A stretch of 64,000 bases of DNA, from NCBI GenBank assembly GCA_937995345.1, contig CALKKS010000014.1:97366-161365 (forward strand), in the 5' to 3' direction. A program made the translations under genes and the position numbers. Positions 1 through 8,160 of this stretch are shown piece by piece (the stretch's first letter is position 1; the number at the start of each line of letters is the position of its first letter). Origin of the DNA: an uncultured Collinsella sp. GTDB lineage: Bacteria; Actinomycetota; Coriobacteriia; Coriobacteriales; Coriobacteriaceae. The notes beneath the pieces were generated by a model that saw nothing but the letters and a program-made list of their open reading frames with translations, ran no database searches and was not told the origin of the DNA.

Positions 1-1004
1 TGCTTCCGGTGCTCCCCGACGAGAACGAGTTCCCCTACGCTATCCGTGTGGTCTCCGAGGTCATGGAGTCCAACGGCTCCTCTTCGATGGCTTCGACCTG
101 CGGCTCCACGCTCGCCCTTATGGACGGCGGCGTGCCCATTAAGCGCCCGGTCTCCGGTATCGCCATGGGCCTGATCCAGGAGGAGGGCAAGACCGTGGTC
201 CTGTCCGACATCCAGGGTCTTGAGGACTTCCTTGGCGACATGGACTTTAAGGTCACCGGCACCACCGAGGGCATCACCGCCCTGCAGATGGACAACAAGG
301 CCACCGGCCTCACCTTCGACATCCTGGCCCGCGCCCTGCAGCAGGCCAAGGAGGGTCGCGCCTTCATCCTTCAGAAGATGCTCGATGTGATCCCCGAGCC
401 GCGCCACACCACGCGCAGCACCGCCCCGCGCATCGTCTCCATCCAGGTTCCGACCGACAAGATCCGCGACGTCATCGGTTCTGGCGGCAAGGTCATCCGC
501 GGCATCCAGGACGAGACCGGCGCTTCGGTTGACATCCAGGAGGACGGCACCGTCTTTGTCGGCGGCACCGGCGAGTCCGTGGACCAGGCCGTCGAGCGCA
601 TTAAGCTCATCATCAAGGTTCCCGAGCCTGGCGAGGAGTACACCGGTCGTGTGGTCTCCATCCAGCCCTTCGGCGCCTTCGTCAACCTGCTGCCCGGTAA
701 GGACGGCCTGCTGCACATCTCCCGCGTCGCCAAGGGCCGCGTGGAGAAGGTCGAGGACGTCCTCAACGTGGGCGATGAGGTCAAGGTCGTCGTCATCGAG
801 GTCGACGATCGTGGCAAGATCTCGCTCGATCGTCTTGACAAGCCCGAGGCCCCGGCTCGCGCCGAGGGTGCCTCCGAGGGCGACGGCGAGCACTTCCAGC
901 GTCGTGAGCGTCCGCGTCGCGAGCGCTCCGAGCGCAGCGACCGTCCGCGCCGTCCCGGCGACAACGGAGGCCGCAAGCCCCGCCGTCACCACGACGCCGA
1001 GTAA
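1..1004 (+). CDS. pnp: Polynucleotide phosphorylase, C-terminal part (5' end outside window)
   Basis: The window edge truncates the 5' end; in-frame codons run from base 3. PNPase degrades RNA 3' to 5' by phosphorolysis as a trimer. The fragment shows the end of the second RNase PH domain (EFPYAIRVVSEV, then SMASTCGSTLALMDGG), a KH domain at about fragment residues 145-203 (IGSGGKVIRGIQDETGASVD) and an S1 domain at about 210-275 (GAFVNLLPGKDGLLHIS). A roughly 50-residue Arg-rich acidic/basic tail follows (RRERPRRERSERSDRPRR), which probably adds RNA-binding charge. The next gene, RNase J, is also an RNA-decay enzyme. The family assignment is secure. Confidence 0.97.
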   Translation, partial: LPVLPDENEFPYAIRVVSEVMESNGSSSMASTCGSTLALMDGGVPIKRPVSGIAMGLIQEEGKTVVLSDIQGLEDFLGDMDFKVTGTTEGITALQMDNKATGLTFDILARALQQAKEGRAFILQKMLDVIPEPRHTTRSTAPRIVSIQVPTDKIRDVIGSGGKVIRGIQDETGASVDIQEDGTVFVGGTGESVDQAVERIKLIIKVPEPGEEYTGRVVSIQPFGAFVNLLPGKDGLLHISRVAKGRVEKVEDVLNVGDEVKVVVIEVDDRGKISLDRLDKPEAPARAEGASEGDGEHFQRRERPRRERSERSDRPRRPGDNGGRKPRRHHDAE

Positions 1005-1030
1005 CGGCCGCACATAAGCAGTTCACCAAA

Positions 1031-1060
1031 GGCGACTCCGAACAGGGGTCGCCCTTTTGC
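1031..1060 (+). terminator. Rho-independent terminator of pnp
   Basis: The stem GGCGACTCC pairs with GGGGTCGCC (one G-T wobble) and is followed by CTTTT. Its tail is also the outer end of the left arm of the palindromic element that begins at 1051. Confidence 0.8.
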
Positions 1061-1198
1061 TATTCCCGGCGGGGTCCGCGGGTAAAGTTTCCTGCTCTAC
1101 AGTCCTGCTCGCACGGAGAGCACATTAAGTGCTCTCCGGCTCGTGCGGAACTCGCGATAAACTTTACCCGCGGACCCCGCCGGGAATAGCAAAAGGGC
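1051..1198 (+). repeat. Family A palindromic element, copy 1
   Basis: A perfect 40-bp inverted repeat (1051-1090 against 1159-1198) encloses a 68-bp core. The core starts with CTGCTCTACAGTCCTGC, contains an inner hairpin GGAGAGCAC/GTGCTCTCC around 1115-1137, and ends with GTGCGGAACTCGCGA. The innermost arm bases GGGTAAAGTTT resemble those of copy 2; the outer arm is unrelated to copy 2. The outer left arm coincides with the tail of the pnp terminator, so the right arm is an inverted copy of the pnp 3' flank. Confidence 0.85.
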
Positions 1199-1325
1199 TG
1201 GTTGGTGCGGGTTGCGATTTTGTTAGACAGTCTATTCAGCTATCTGAATTCAGATCTTTAGATAATCGCATGTGCGACATTTCCCCAGATAAAACCGACC
1301 AAAATAAACCTGTCCCTTTTTGTCA

Positions 1326-1467
1326 GGTCTGGTCTCAGCGGGCCCGGGGCGGGTTAAGTTTGTCGCGAGTTCCGCACGCAAAGGAAAGCACTTAATGTGC
1401 TTTCCGTCTTGCGCAGGACTGTAGAGCAGCAAACTTAACCCGCCCCGGCGCCCGATGGCCCCAGACC
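1326..1467 (-). repeat. Family A palindromic element, copy 2 (inverted relative to copy 1)
   Basis: The reverse complement of the core at 1362-1430 matches the copy 1 core closely: the same CTGCTCTACAGTCCTGC start and GTGCGGAACTCGCGA end. The arms 1344-1361 and 1431-1448 form an 18-bp perfect inverted repeat ending in GGGTTAAGTTT, with weaker pairing out to GGTCTGG (1326) and CCAGACC (1467). The inner hairpin is GGAAAGCAC/GTGCTTTCC, a compensated change relative to copy 1. Confidence 0.82.
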
Positions 1468-1655
1468 GGCGGGATAGACCGGTTCAGATGGGGCTTTGAT
1501 GCATGGGTGGTCTGTTGTTGTGCAAATGGGTATCATACTGTGGTTAATGCGTCGACTCCGTGATGCATGTTTGTACGTTCCCGACGGTCGGTTTGCCAGA
1601 AGCGCCCCGTCGGTTGTTCCAGACCCGTTTCGAAGAAAGGAAACAACACTCACCT

Positions 1656-3326
1656 ATGGCAGCTAAAAAATCATCTCCCTTGAAGATCATCCCGCTCGGC
1701 GGTCTTGATGGCATCGGCAAGAATATGACGGTCTTCGAGTGCGGCGACGACATGGTGCTCGTCGACGCTGGCCTCATGTTCCCCGATGACTCGCAGCCCG
1801 GTATCGACCTGGTGCTCCCGGATTACACCTACGTTCTGGAGAACGAGGAAAAGCTCCGCGGCATCATCGTCACTCACGGCCACGAGGACCACACCGGTTC
1901 GCTTCCGTATCTGCTGCAGGACCTCAACAACAAGGTGCCCATCTTCTCGAGCAAGCTGACGCTTGGCTTTATCGAGGGCAAGCTCTCCGAGTTCCGAATC
2001 CGCGCGCCCAAGTTCCGCGAGGTCAAGGGCGGCAGCCATGTCAACCTCGGCGGTATCTCGCTCGACTTCTTCTCGATGACGCACTCCATCCCCGGCGCTC
2101 TGGGCGTGTTCATCCGTACTAATCAGGGCACCGTCATGCACACCGGCGACTTTAAGCTCGACCAGACGCCCATCGACGGCGTCACGCCCGATTATGCCGC
2201 TATCAGCCGCTTTGCAAAGCAGGGCATCGACCTGCTGCTTTCCGACTCCACCAATGCCACGGTTCCCGGCTTTACCAAGTCCGAGGCCGAGGTTGGTCCC
2301 AACCTGCTGCACGCCATCAAGAACGCCCCGGGTCGCGTGTTCGTCGCGTCGTTCTCGAGCCACATCCATCGTTTGCAGCAGATCTGCGATGCCGCCCGCA
2401 AGTGCGGCCGTAAGGTCGTTGTGACCGGTCGCTCCATGCTCACCAACACCCGCGTCGCGCGTGAGCTGGGCTACCTCAACATCGATGACGCTGATATCAT
2501 CGATGCCTTCGATATTGATAACCTGCCCGACGACAAGATCGTCGTCATGTGCACCGGTTCGCAGGGCGAGCCCCTGTCGGCCCTGTCCCGCATGGCCAAC
2601 GGCGAGCACAAGACGCTCTCCATCCACGAGGGCGATACCGTCATCCTCTCGGCAACGCCGGTTCCCGGTAACGAGAAGGCCGTTCAGCAGGTCGTCAACA
2701 GCCTCGCCAAGCTTGGCTGCGACGTCTGGGATAAGAACCGCGCCCTCGTTCACGTCTCGGGTCACGGTAGCCAGGAGGAGCTCAAGCTCCTGATGGCCAT
2801 GGCCAAGCCTACGTACTTTATGCCGGTCCACGGCGAGGCCGTGCATCTGCGCGCCCATGCTCAACTTGCACGCAAGATGGGCCTCAAGGACGATCATATC
2901 TTTATCCTCGACAACGGCGATACGCTCGAGATGCGTGGCGGTATCGTCAAGCGCGGCACGCCCGTCGAGTCTGGTGTCGTCTACGTCGACGGACTGCGCA
3001 TCGGCGATACCGACCCCATCGTTCTGCGCGATCGTCAGAAGCTTGCCAACGACGGTATGGTCACGGCTGTCGCTATCGTTTCGCTCAAGCACAAGAAGAT
3101 CGAGGCCATCGAGTTCTCGGGCCGCGGCGTCTCCTTTGCCATCGACGACCAGTTCTCCGAGGACGCCTCGGCGTCCATCATGAAGACAATCGAGAAGGGC
3201 AAGTTCAGCTTTACGAGCAGCGGTTCCGATGCCATTCGCAAGGCCGTGCGCGACTCGCTCTCTAACTTTATCTGGAGCCGTACGCGTACTCGTCCGATGA
3301 TCATCCCGGTCGTCATGGAGGTTTAG
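1656..3326 (+). CDS. rnj: Ribonuclease J
   Basis: A metallo-beta-lactamase/beta-CASP ribonuclease with 5' to 3' exo- and endonuclease activity in mRNA decay and rRNA maturation. The zinc-binding motif HGHEDH lies near residue 75. Other family landmarks are MHTGDFKLDQTP, SDSTNA and the C-terminal VHGEAVHLRAHA. The start at 1656 (MAAKKSSPLK) follows GAAAGGAAA and gives 556 residues, the usual family length; an upstream in-frame ATG at 1560 adds an unconserved leader. It lies between pnp and ftsK, and its stop overlaps the ribosome binding site of ftsK. Confidence 0.96.
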   Translation: MAAKKSSPLKIIPLGGLDGIGKNMTVFECGDDMVLVDAGLMFPDDSQPGIDLVLPDYTYVLENEEKLRGIIVTHGHEDHTGSLPYLLQDLNNKVPIFSSKLTLGFIEGKLSEFRIRAPKFREVKGGSHVNLGGISLDFFSMTHSIPGALGVFIRTNQGTVMHTGDFKLDQTPIDGVTPDYAAISRFAKQGIDLLLSDSTNATVPGFTKSEAEVGPNLLHAIKNAPGRVFVASFSSHIHRLQQICDAARKCGRKVVVTGRSMLTNTRVARELGYLNIDDADIIDAFDIDNLPDDKIVVMCTGSQGEPLSALSRMANGEHKTLSIHEGDTVILSATPVPGNEKAVQQVVNSLAKLGCDVWDKNRALVHVSGHGSQEELKLLMAMAKPTYFMPVHGEAVHLRAHAQLARKMGLKDDHIFILDNGDTLEMRGGIVKRGTPVESGVVYVDGLRIGDTDPIVLRDRQKLANDGMVTAVAIVSLKHKKIEAIEFSGRGVSFAIDDQFSEDASASIMKTIEKGKFSFTSSGSDAIRKAVRDSLSNFIWSRTRTRPMIIPVVMEV

Positions 3327-3327
3327 T

Positions 3328-6108
3328 TTGGCGCGCGGATCTGCACAAAACGCCAAAGGCAATAAAGCCAACAACCAACCGGCATCTGCTAAGGGTGCCG
3401 GTTCCCATCTTCGTGCCAATAAGGGCCACGAGGCCGAGTTCGACGATTTTGAGCCCCTGGTCGAGCCTTCGGCCAACCGCGATATCGCTGGCGTGGTCAT
3501 TGCCGTTTTGGCGATTGCGTCCTTCATTGCCGTGATTTCGCCGGCGACCGCACCCGTTACGGCTGCGGTTGCCGGTTTCTACCACCTTGGCTTTGGCCTG
3601 GGCGCCTACGTGCTGCCGATCGTCATTTTGCTGTTTGCTGCCACGCTCTTTTTAGGCGAGGACTCGCCGCTCAACGTGCGCTCTGTTGCGGGCGGCGCCG
3701 TGGTCTTTATCGCCGTCGTCTCCATTCTTTCGCTGATGGTGCCGGGTACGAGCGACTCGTGCGACCTTATGTTCACGCCGCAAAACCTGTCCGCCTCGGG
3801 TGGCTATATCGGTGCGTTTATTGCGAGCGCGCTGCAGAATGCCCTGGGTAAGCCTATCGCGATGGTGGTCCTGTTGGGTCTGGCCGTCGTCGGCTTTGTC
3901 ATCATCGGCTTTTCGGTGGGCGGCGTTTTGCGCTCTGCCCGCGATCGTGCGGCCGATTTTGCCGAGCGCCGTCGTGCCAATGTCAACGCGAGCCCCTGGG
4001 GTGACGACGAAGCTCTGTCGGTGCCCGGCGTTGCCCGTCCGCACCTGAGCATTCTTCGTCAAAAGGGCTCTGATGCTGCCGTGACCACGGTCATGGGCAA
4101 CGATGCCGACCCGGTTTTGGACGATGATGACGAGGACGAGGACCCGTTTGTCGACGTGTCCGATGCCGTGGAGGCCGAGCGTGCTAAGACCACGCTGCTG
4201 CCGCGCCGTCATGCCAAGAAAGGTAAGACGGCTCCCAAGCTCAATACGAGTGAGCCCGACCCGTCTTGGTCCGAGAGCGAGATTGAGCTTACCGAGGGTG
4301 ATGACGAGGACGACGAGTCTCCGCTCGAGACTGCTAAAACCACCTTGCTGCCGCGACGTCAGGCAAAGCGCGGTCAAGTGACCGGCCAGCTCTCGATGGA
4401 GGACGATCCGGACAAGATCGACGAATCTGAGCCTCCGTTTGCCGTGAATCCCGTCTCGGCCGCCCCTCAAATTCCTGATTTTCTCAAGCATCTCAAGGTT
4501 GCCGATGCGGCTGTCGCGGGCGCTGCCGAGGCGTCTACTTCTAGCGATGGGGGAGCGGGCAATGCCCCCGCGGATAACGAGGGCGAAGAAGAGGACGGCC
4601 TTAAGCTTCCGCCGCTCGAAATCCTGCATGCAAACCCGCAGTCCGCTTCTGCCGCGTCTTCGGACAAGGAGCTGGAACAGACCGCCGAGTCGTTGCAGTC
4701 CACGTTGCTTGAGTTTGGCCGTAGCGCTCGCGTCGTCGGCTGGATTGCCGGCCCCACGGTGACGACCTTTAAGCTGCAGCCCGGCGAGGGCGAGCGCGTG
4801 AGCAAGATTTCGAGTCTTGAGGACGATATCGCGCTGTCGCTTGCTGCTCAGTCCGTGCGTATCTTTGCGCCGATTCCCGGCACCTCGCTCGTGGGTATCG
4901 AGATTCCCAATCGCAAGCGTCAGAACGTCAACTTGGGCGACGTGCTGCCCTATGTTAAGGGCGGTCCGCTTGAGCTTGCTATCGGCCGCGATGCAGAGGG
5001 CACGCCGGTCGTCGCCGACCTCGCCAAGATGCCCCACCTGCTGATCGCCGGTACCACGGGTTCCGGTAAGTCGGTCATGATCAACTCCATCATCACAACC
5101 CTGCTCATGCGCGCCCTTCCCGAGGACGTTCGCCTGATCATGGTCGACCCCAAGCGCGTCGAGCTTGCAGGCTATAACGGCCTGCCGCATCTTTACGTCC
5201 CCGTAGTGACCGAGCCCAAGCAGGCCGCGAGTGCCTTGCAGTGGGCGGTGTCCGAAATGGAGCGCCGCCTGAAGGTCTTCGAGCGCCTTAACGTGCGCAA
5301 GATCTCGACCTATAACGAAAAGCAGGCCGCCGGCGAGTTTGAGCATTACGATAACCCGCCGCAAAAGATGCCCTACCTGGTCATCATCATCGACGAGCTT
5401 TCGGACCTGATGATGGTTGCCGGCAAGGACGTCGAGGCTTCGATTGTGCGTATCGCCCAGCTGGGCCGTGCCGCCGGTATCCACCTTATCGTGGCGACTC
5501 AGCGTCCGAGCTCCAACGTGGTGACGGGTCTCATCAAGGCAAACATTACCAACCGTATCGCCTTTAACGTCGCAACGGGCATCGACTCCCGCGTCATCAT
5601 CGACCAGATGGGTGCCGAAAAGCTCACCGGCTTGGGTGACATGCTGTTCTCAAAGGTCGACTGGGGCAAGCCCCGCCGTATCCAGGGCTGCTTTGTTTCG
5701 GATGACGAGATCAACGAGATTGTCGAGTTCGTCAAGTCGCAAAGCGAGCCCGACTACCATGAGGAGATCCTATCGGCCGTGGCACCTGCCTCCATGTCCA
5801 TGACGGGTGGCGGCGGCATCGTGCGCACCGGCGTCGCCGAGCCCCAGGACGACGATCCGCTTATCTGGGAAGCCGCTCATATTGTGGTGGAATCGCAGCT
5901 GGGCTCCACATCTGGCCTGCAGCGCCGCCTGAAGGTTGGCTATGCGCGCGCCGGGCGTATTATGGACATGCTGGAAGAAAAGGGTGTCGTCGGACCGCCC
6001 GACGGTTCAAAGCCGCGCGAGGTCCTGCTGGATGAAGAAGGCCTTGCCGCGCTGGAATCCGTCGACGCCGAGATGGCACGTGAAGATCGTGAGTTTGGAG
6101 GATTCTGA
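3328..6108 (+). CDS. ftsK: DNA translocase FtsK/SpoIIIE
   Basis: A septal membrane-anchored hexameric ATPase that pumps chromosomal DNA during division. Four membrane segments lie at about residues 50-215. An acidic linker (about 260-470) follows, then the motor domain with Walker A GTTGSGKS near residue 577 and Walker B VIIIDELSD near 690. The C-terminal gamma winged helix is at about 845-910 (WEAAHIVVESQLGSTSGLQR). It starts with TTG at 3328, one base after the rnj stop, using the GGAGG inside the last rnj codons. The linker carries a duplicated short motif, AKTTLLPRR, at about residues 287 and 336. Confidence 0.96.
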   Translation: MARGSAQNAKGNKANNQPASAKGAGSHLRANKGHEAEFDDFEPLVEPSANRDIAGVVIAVLAIASFIAVISPATAPVTAAVAGFYHLGFGLGAYVLPIVILLFAATLFLGEDSPLNVRSVAGGAVVFIAVVSILSLMVPGTSDSCDLMFTPQNLSASGGYIGAFIASALQNALGKPIAMVVLLGLAVVGFVIIGFSVGGVLRSARDRAADFAERRRANVNASPWGDDEALSVPGVARPHLSILRQKGSDAAVTTVMGNDADPVLDDDDEDEDPFVDVSDAVEAERAKTTLLPRRHAKKGKTAPKLNTSEPDPSWSESEIELTEGDDEDDESPLETAKTTLLPRRQAKRGQVTGQLSMEDDPDKIDESEPPFAVNPVSAAPQIPDFLKHLKVADAAVAGAAEASTSSDGGAGNAPADNEGEEEDGLKLPPLEILHANPQSASAASSDKELEQTAESLQSTLLEFGRSARVVGWIAGPTVTTFKLQPGEGERVSKISSLEDDIALSLAAQSVRIFAPIPGTSLVGIEIPNRKRQNVNLGDVLPYVKGGPLELAIGRDAEGTPVVADLAKMPHLLIAGTTGSGKSVMINSIITTLLMRALPEDVRLIMVDPKRVELAGYNGLPHLYVPVVTEPKQAASALQWAVSEMERRLKVFERLNVRKISTYNEKQAAGEFEHYDNPPQKMPYLVIIIDELSDLMMVAGKDVEASIVRIAQLGRAAGIHLIVATQRPSSNVVTGLIKANITNRIAFNVATGIDSRVIIDQMGAEKLTGLGDMLFSKVDWGKPRRIQGCFVSDDEINEIVEFVKSQSEPDYHEEILSAVAPASMSMTGGGGIVRTGVAEPQDDDPLIWEAAHIVVESQLGSTSGLQRRLKVGYARAGRIMDMLEEKGVVGPPDGSKPREVLLDEEGLAALESVDAEMAREDREFGGF

Positions 6109-7610
6109 TGGCTGCACGCTTTGGTGACATGCTGCTCGAGCAGCGTCGCCGAATGGGCCTTTCCATTCAGCAGGTCGCCAACACCATCAAAATCAGGCCG
6201 CAGATCATCGAGTTTTTCGAAACCGGTAATTTTGCATCGATGCCCCCGCGCGGTTATGCCCAGGGCATGATTTCGAGCTACGCACGCTTTTTGGGCCTCA
6301 ATCCGCGCGAGGTCGTCAACGCTTATTTTGATGAACTCATGGCATATGAACGCGAGACGTCGCAGCAGGGCGGTCGTTTTCAGGACGCCGCCGGCTACGT
6401 CAATTCGCGTTCCTCGGTCGACAACGGCCGTTTCCTGATGGTTCAGGGCGGACGTTCGACGCGTTATGGCCAGCGCCCTCAGCAGGCTGGCTATATTACC
6501 GAGTCTGGCTCGAGCGAGGAGATTCGTTCTCAGCGCGATCGTTTTCGCAGCACGCCGGCGCCCGAGGAGCGCGCACTCCCCGCTGCCCGCGGTGTCGCTC
6601 GTGACCCTCGTGCCGGCTACGGCGATGGCGGTTATTCCGATCGCGGGTACCGTGGCGTTTCTTCCGGTCGTCCGCGCGGCGGCTATGCAGACGCCGATAC
6701 TACGCAGGTGACGCCTCGCCTTCGATCTCAGTCGCAGCCCTATAGCCAGCGTTCCTCAGCGGCTCGTTCGGGCCAGCGCAACTACCAGGGTCGTGGCGAG
6801 CTCGCCCCCCGCTCGGGTCAGCGCAATATGCAGCGCCAAGGTAGCTATCGCGGACGTTCCGACAATAACCGCGGTCGTATGCCCCAAGGCACTGGTCGCG
6901 GTGGCTCCAATCGTGGGCGCGGCGGTGGGCGTGCTCCCCAGAACAACGGTCTCGATCCTCGTATCGTTTACGCCGGTATCGGCGCCGTGGCGCTGCTACT
7001 GATCGTGCTCATCGTGGTGCTCCTGCGTGGCTGCGGCTCCTCGGCGCCCGAGTCGACGCCCGAGACGCCCGTTGCCACCAAGACAACGACTAAAAAGTCT
7101 TCCAACAAGACCGAATCCGTCGATGAGGATGAAGATACCGATGAGACGACGGACGAGTCGACCGATTCGGACGCCGCCAAGACGACGGCCAAGAAGGGAG
7201 AGAACGAGGTCACAAAGGTCAAGATCTTCGTTGCCAAGGGCAAGACTGCTTGGATTGAGGTCAAGGTTGATGGCAAGTCGGTCTATGGCGCCCAGGCGAC
7301 CGGCCCCTTTGAGCAGGAATATACGCCCGAGTCCTCGATCGAGATCACCACGTCCAAGCCTTCCGATGTCACCGTTACCAAGAACGGTGAAAAGGTCCGC
7401 TACGACACTAAGACGTCGGGCGTGGCACGCGTGACGATCACCGTTCCCAAGAAGGAGACGACCGACTCCGAGGACGGCGAGAGCACTGACGGCACCGATG
7501 ATGCCAACAGCGCGGATGGAACCGAGGCCCAGTCCACGGAGGGCACCAATACCGCTACCGACGGTCAAACGACGACCGATTCTACCGATTATTCGTACGA
7601 CAGCTACTAA
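6108..7610 (+). CDS. RodZ-like membrane protein with N-terminal HTH
   Basis: Residues 1-75 form a Cro-like HTH_25 domain (LSIQQVANTIKIRPQIIEFF). A long Arg/Gly/Ser-rich disordered segment (about 100-285) is followed by one membrane segment (about 288-308, GIGAVALLLIVLIVVLL). An acidic Thr/Asp spacer then leads to a DUF4115-like beta domain (about 365-450) and an acidic Ser/Thr tail. This is the RodZ layout, in which the cytoplasmic HTH contacts the MreB cytoskeleton. The Arg/Gly segment is unusually long, and no rod-shape genes are nearby. The start overlaps the ftsK stop (TGATG), so the two genes are translationally coupled. Confidence 0.85.
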   Translation: MAARFGDMLLEQRRRMGLSIQQVANTIKIRPQIIEFFETGNFASMPPRGYAQGMISSYARFLGLNPREVVNAYFDELMAYERETSQQGGRFQDAAGYVNSRSSVDNGRFLMVQGGRSTRYGQRPQQAGYITESGSSEEIRSQRDRFRSTPAPEERALPAARGVARDPRAGYGDGGYSDRGYRGVSSGRPRGGYADADTTQVTPRLRSQSQPYSQRSSAARSGQRNYQGRGELAPRSGQRNMQRQGSYRGRSDNNRGRMPQGTGRGGSNRGRGGGRAPQNNGLDPRIVYAGIGAVALLLIVLIVVLLRGCGSSAPESTPETPVATKTTTKKSSNKTESVDEDEDTDETTDESTDSDAAKTTAKKGENEVTKVKIFVAKGKTAWIEVKVDGKSVYGAQATGPFEQEYTPESSIEITTSKPSDVTVTKNGEKVRYDTKTSGVARVTITVPKKETTDSEDGESTDGTDDANSADGTEAQSTEGTNTATDGQTTTDSTDYSYDSY

Positions 7611-7636
7611 GCCGCTCGTAAGCGAAAGGATTAACC

Positions 7637-8134
7637 ATGGCTAAAGATTCCAGCTTCGACGTCGTGTCCGAGGTTAATATGCAGGAGGTCGACAACGCCT
7701 TCCAGCAGACCACGCGCGAGATTTCTCAGCGCTATGACCTGAAGGACTCCGGCGCCACCATCGAGCTTTCGAAGGGCGACAAACTCTTTACGGTCAACGC
7801 CCCGGCCGACTTTGTCTCCAAGCAGATCATCGATGTCCTGAGCTCCAAGCTCATCAAGCGCGGCATCGATCTTAAGGTCGTGTCCTGGGATGCGCCTCAG
7901 GCTGCATCGGGCGGTACCGTGCGCGTGCTCGGTCACATCGTCGAGGGCATTGACCAAGCGACTGCCAAGAAGATCAATAAGGACATTAAGGATCAGAAGC
8001 TCAAGGTCAAGGTGACGATCGAGGCCGACAAACTGCGCGTCTCCTCTGCTTCCAAGGATGCGCTGCAGACCGTGATCCAGTTCCTGCGCGACCAGGACTA
8101 CGGTCAGCCTCTGCAGTTCACCAACTACCGCTAA
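7637..8134 (+). CDS. yajQ: YajQ-family nucleotide-binding protein
   Basis: A 165-residue protein of the YajQ/UPF0234 family: SFDVVSEVNMQEVDNAF at the N-terminus, RYDLKDS near residue 34 and the conserved end LQFTNYR. The family has two ferredoxin-like domains; some members bind cyclic di-GMP or RNA, but the role here is not established. The start ATG follows GAAAGGA. It sits between the rodZ-like gene and rimO in the same operon. Confidence 0.95.
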   Translation: MAKDSSFDVVSEVNMQEVDNAFQQTTREISQRYDLKDSGATIELSKGDKLFTVNAPADFVSKQIIDVLSSKLIKRGIDLKVVSWDAPQAASGGTVRVLGHIVEGIDQATAKKINKDIKDQKLKVKVTIEADKLRVSSASKDALQTVIQFLRDQDYGQPLQFTNYR

Positions 8135-8160
8135 TTCATTCGAAAGGACCGCTCTCCAAC

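Larger units (their letters stand above)
1005..1655. other. 651-bp pnp-rnj intergenic region with two inverted palindromic elements
   Basis: No credible coding sequence was found. The region holds the pnp terminator, two oppositely oriented copies of family A palindromes (1051-1198 and 1326-1467) and an AT-rich spacer with the palindrome ATCTGAATTCAGAT at 1242-1255. The stretch 1470-1655 must contain the rnj promoter and leader. No strong -35/-10 pair is obvious there, although TATCATACT near 1530 could serve as a -10 region. Confidence 0.7.

Noticed and set aside
1129..1395. Short frames inside the pnp-rnj region
   Set aside because: They run through both palindromic elements and have no coding bias or ribosome binding site.
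1671..3527. A 618-codon open frame on the minus strand over rnj
   Set aside because: It is antisense to the conserved RNase J gene, has no family motif or ribosome binding site, and arises from GC-biased third positions.
3652..5484. A 610-codon minus-strand frame over ftsK
   Set aside because: Shadow of ftsK; low-complexity composition and no recognisable domain.
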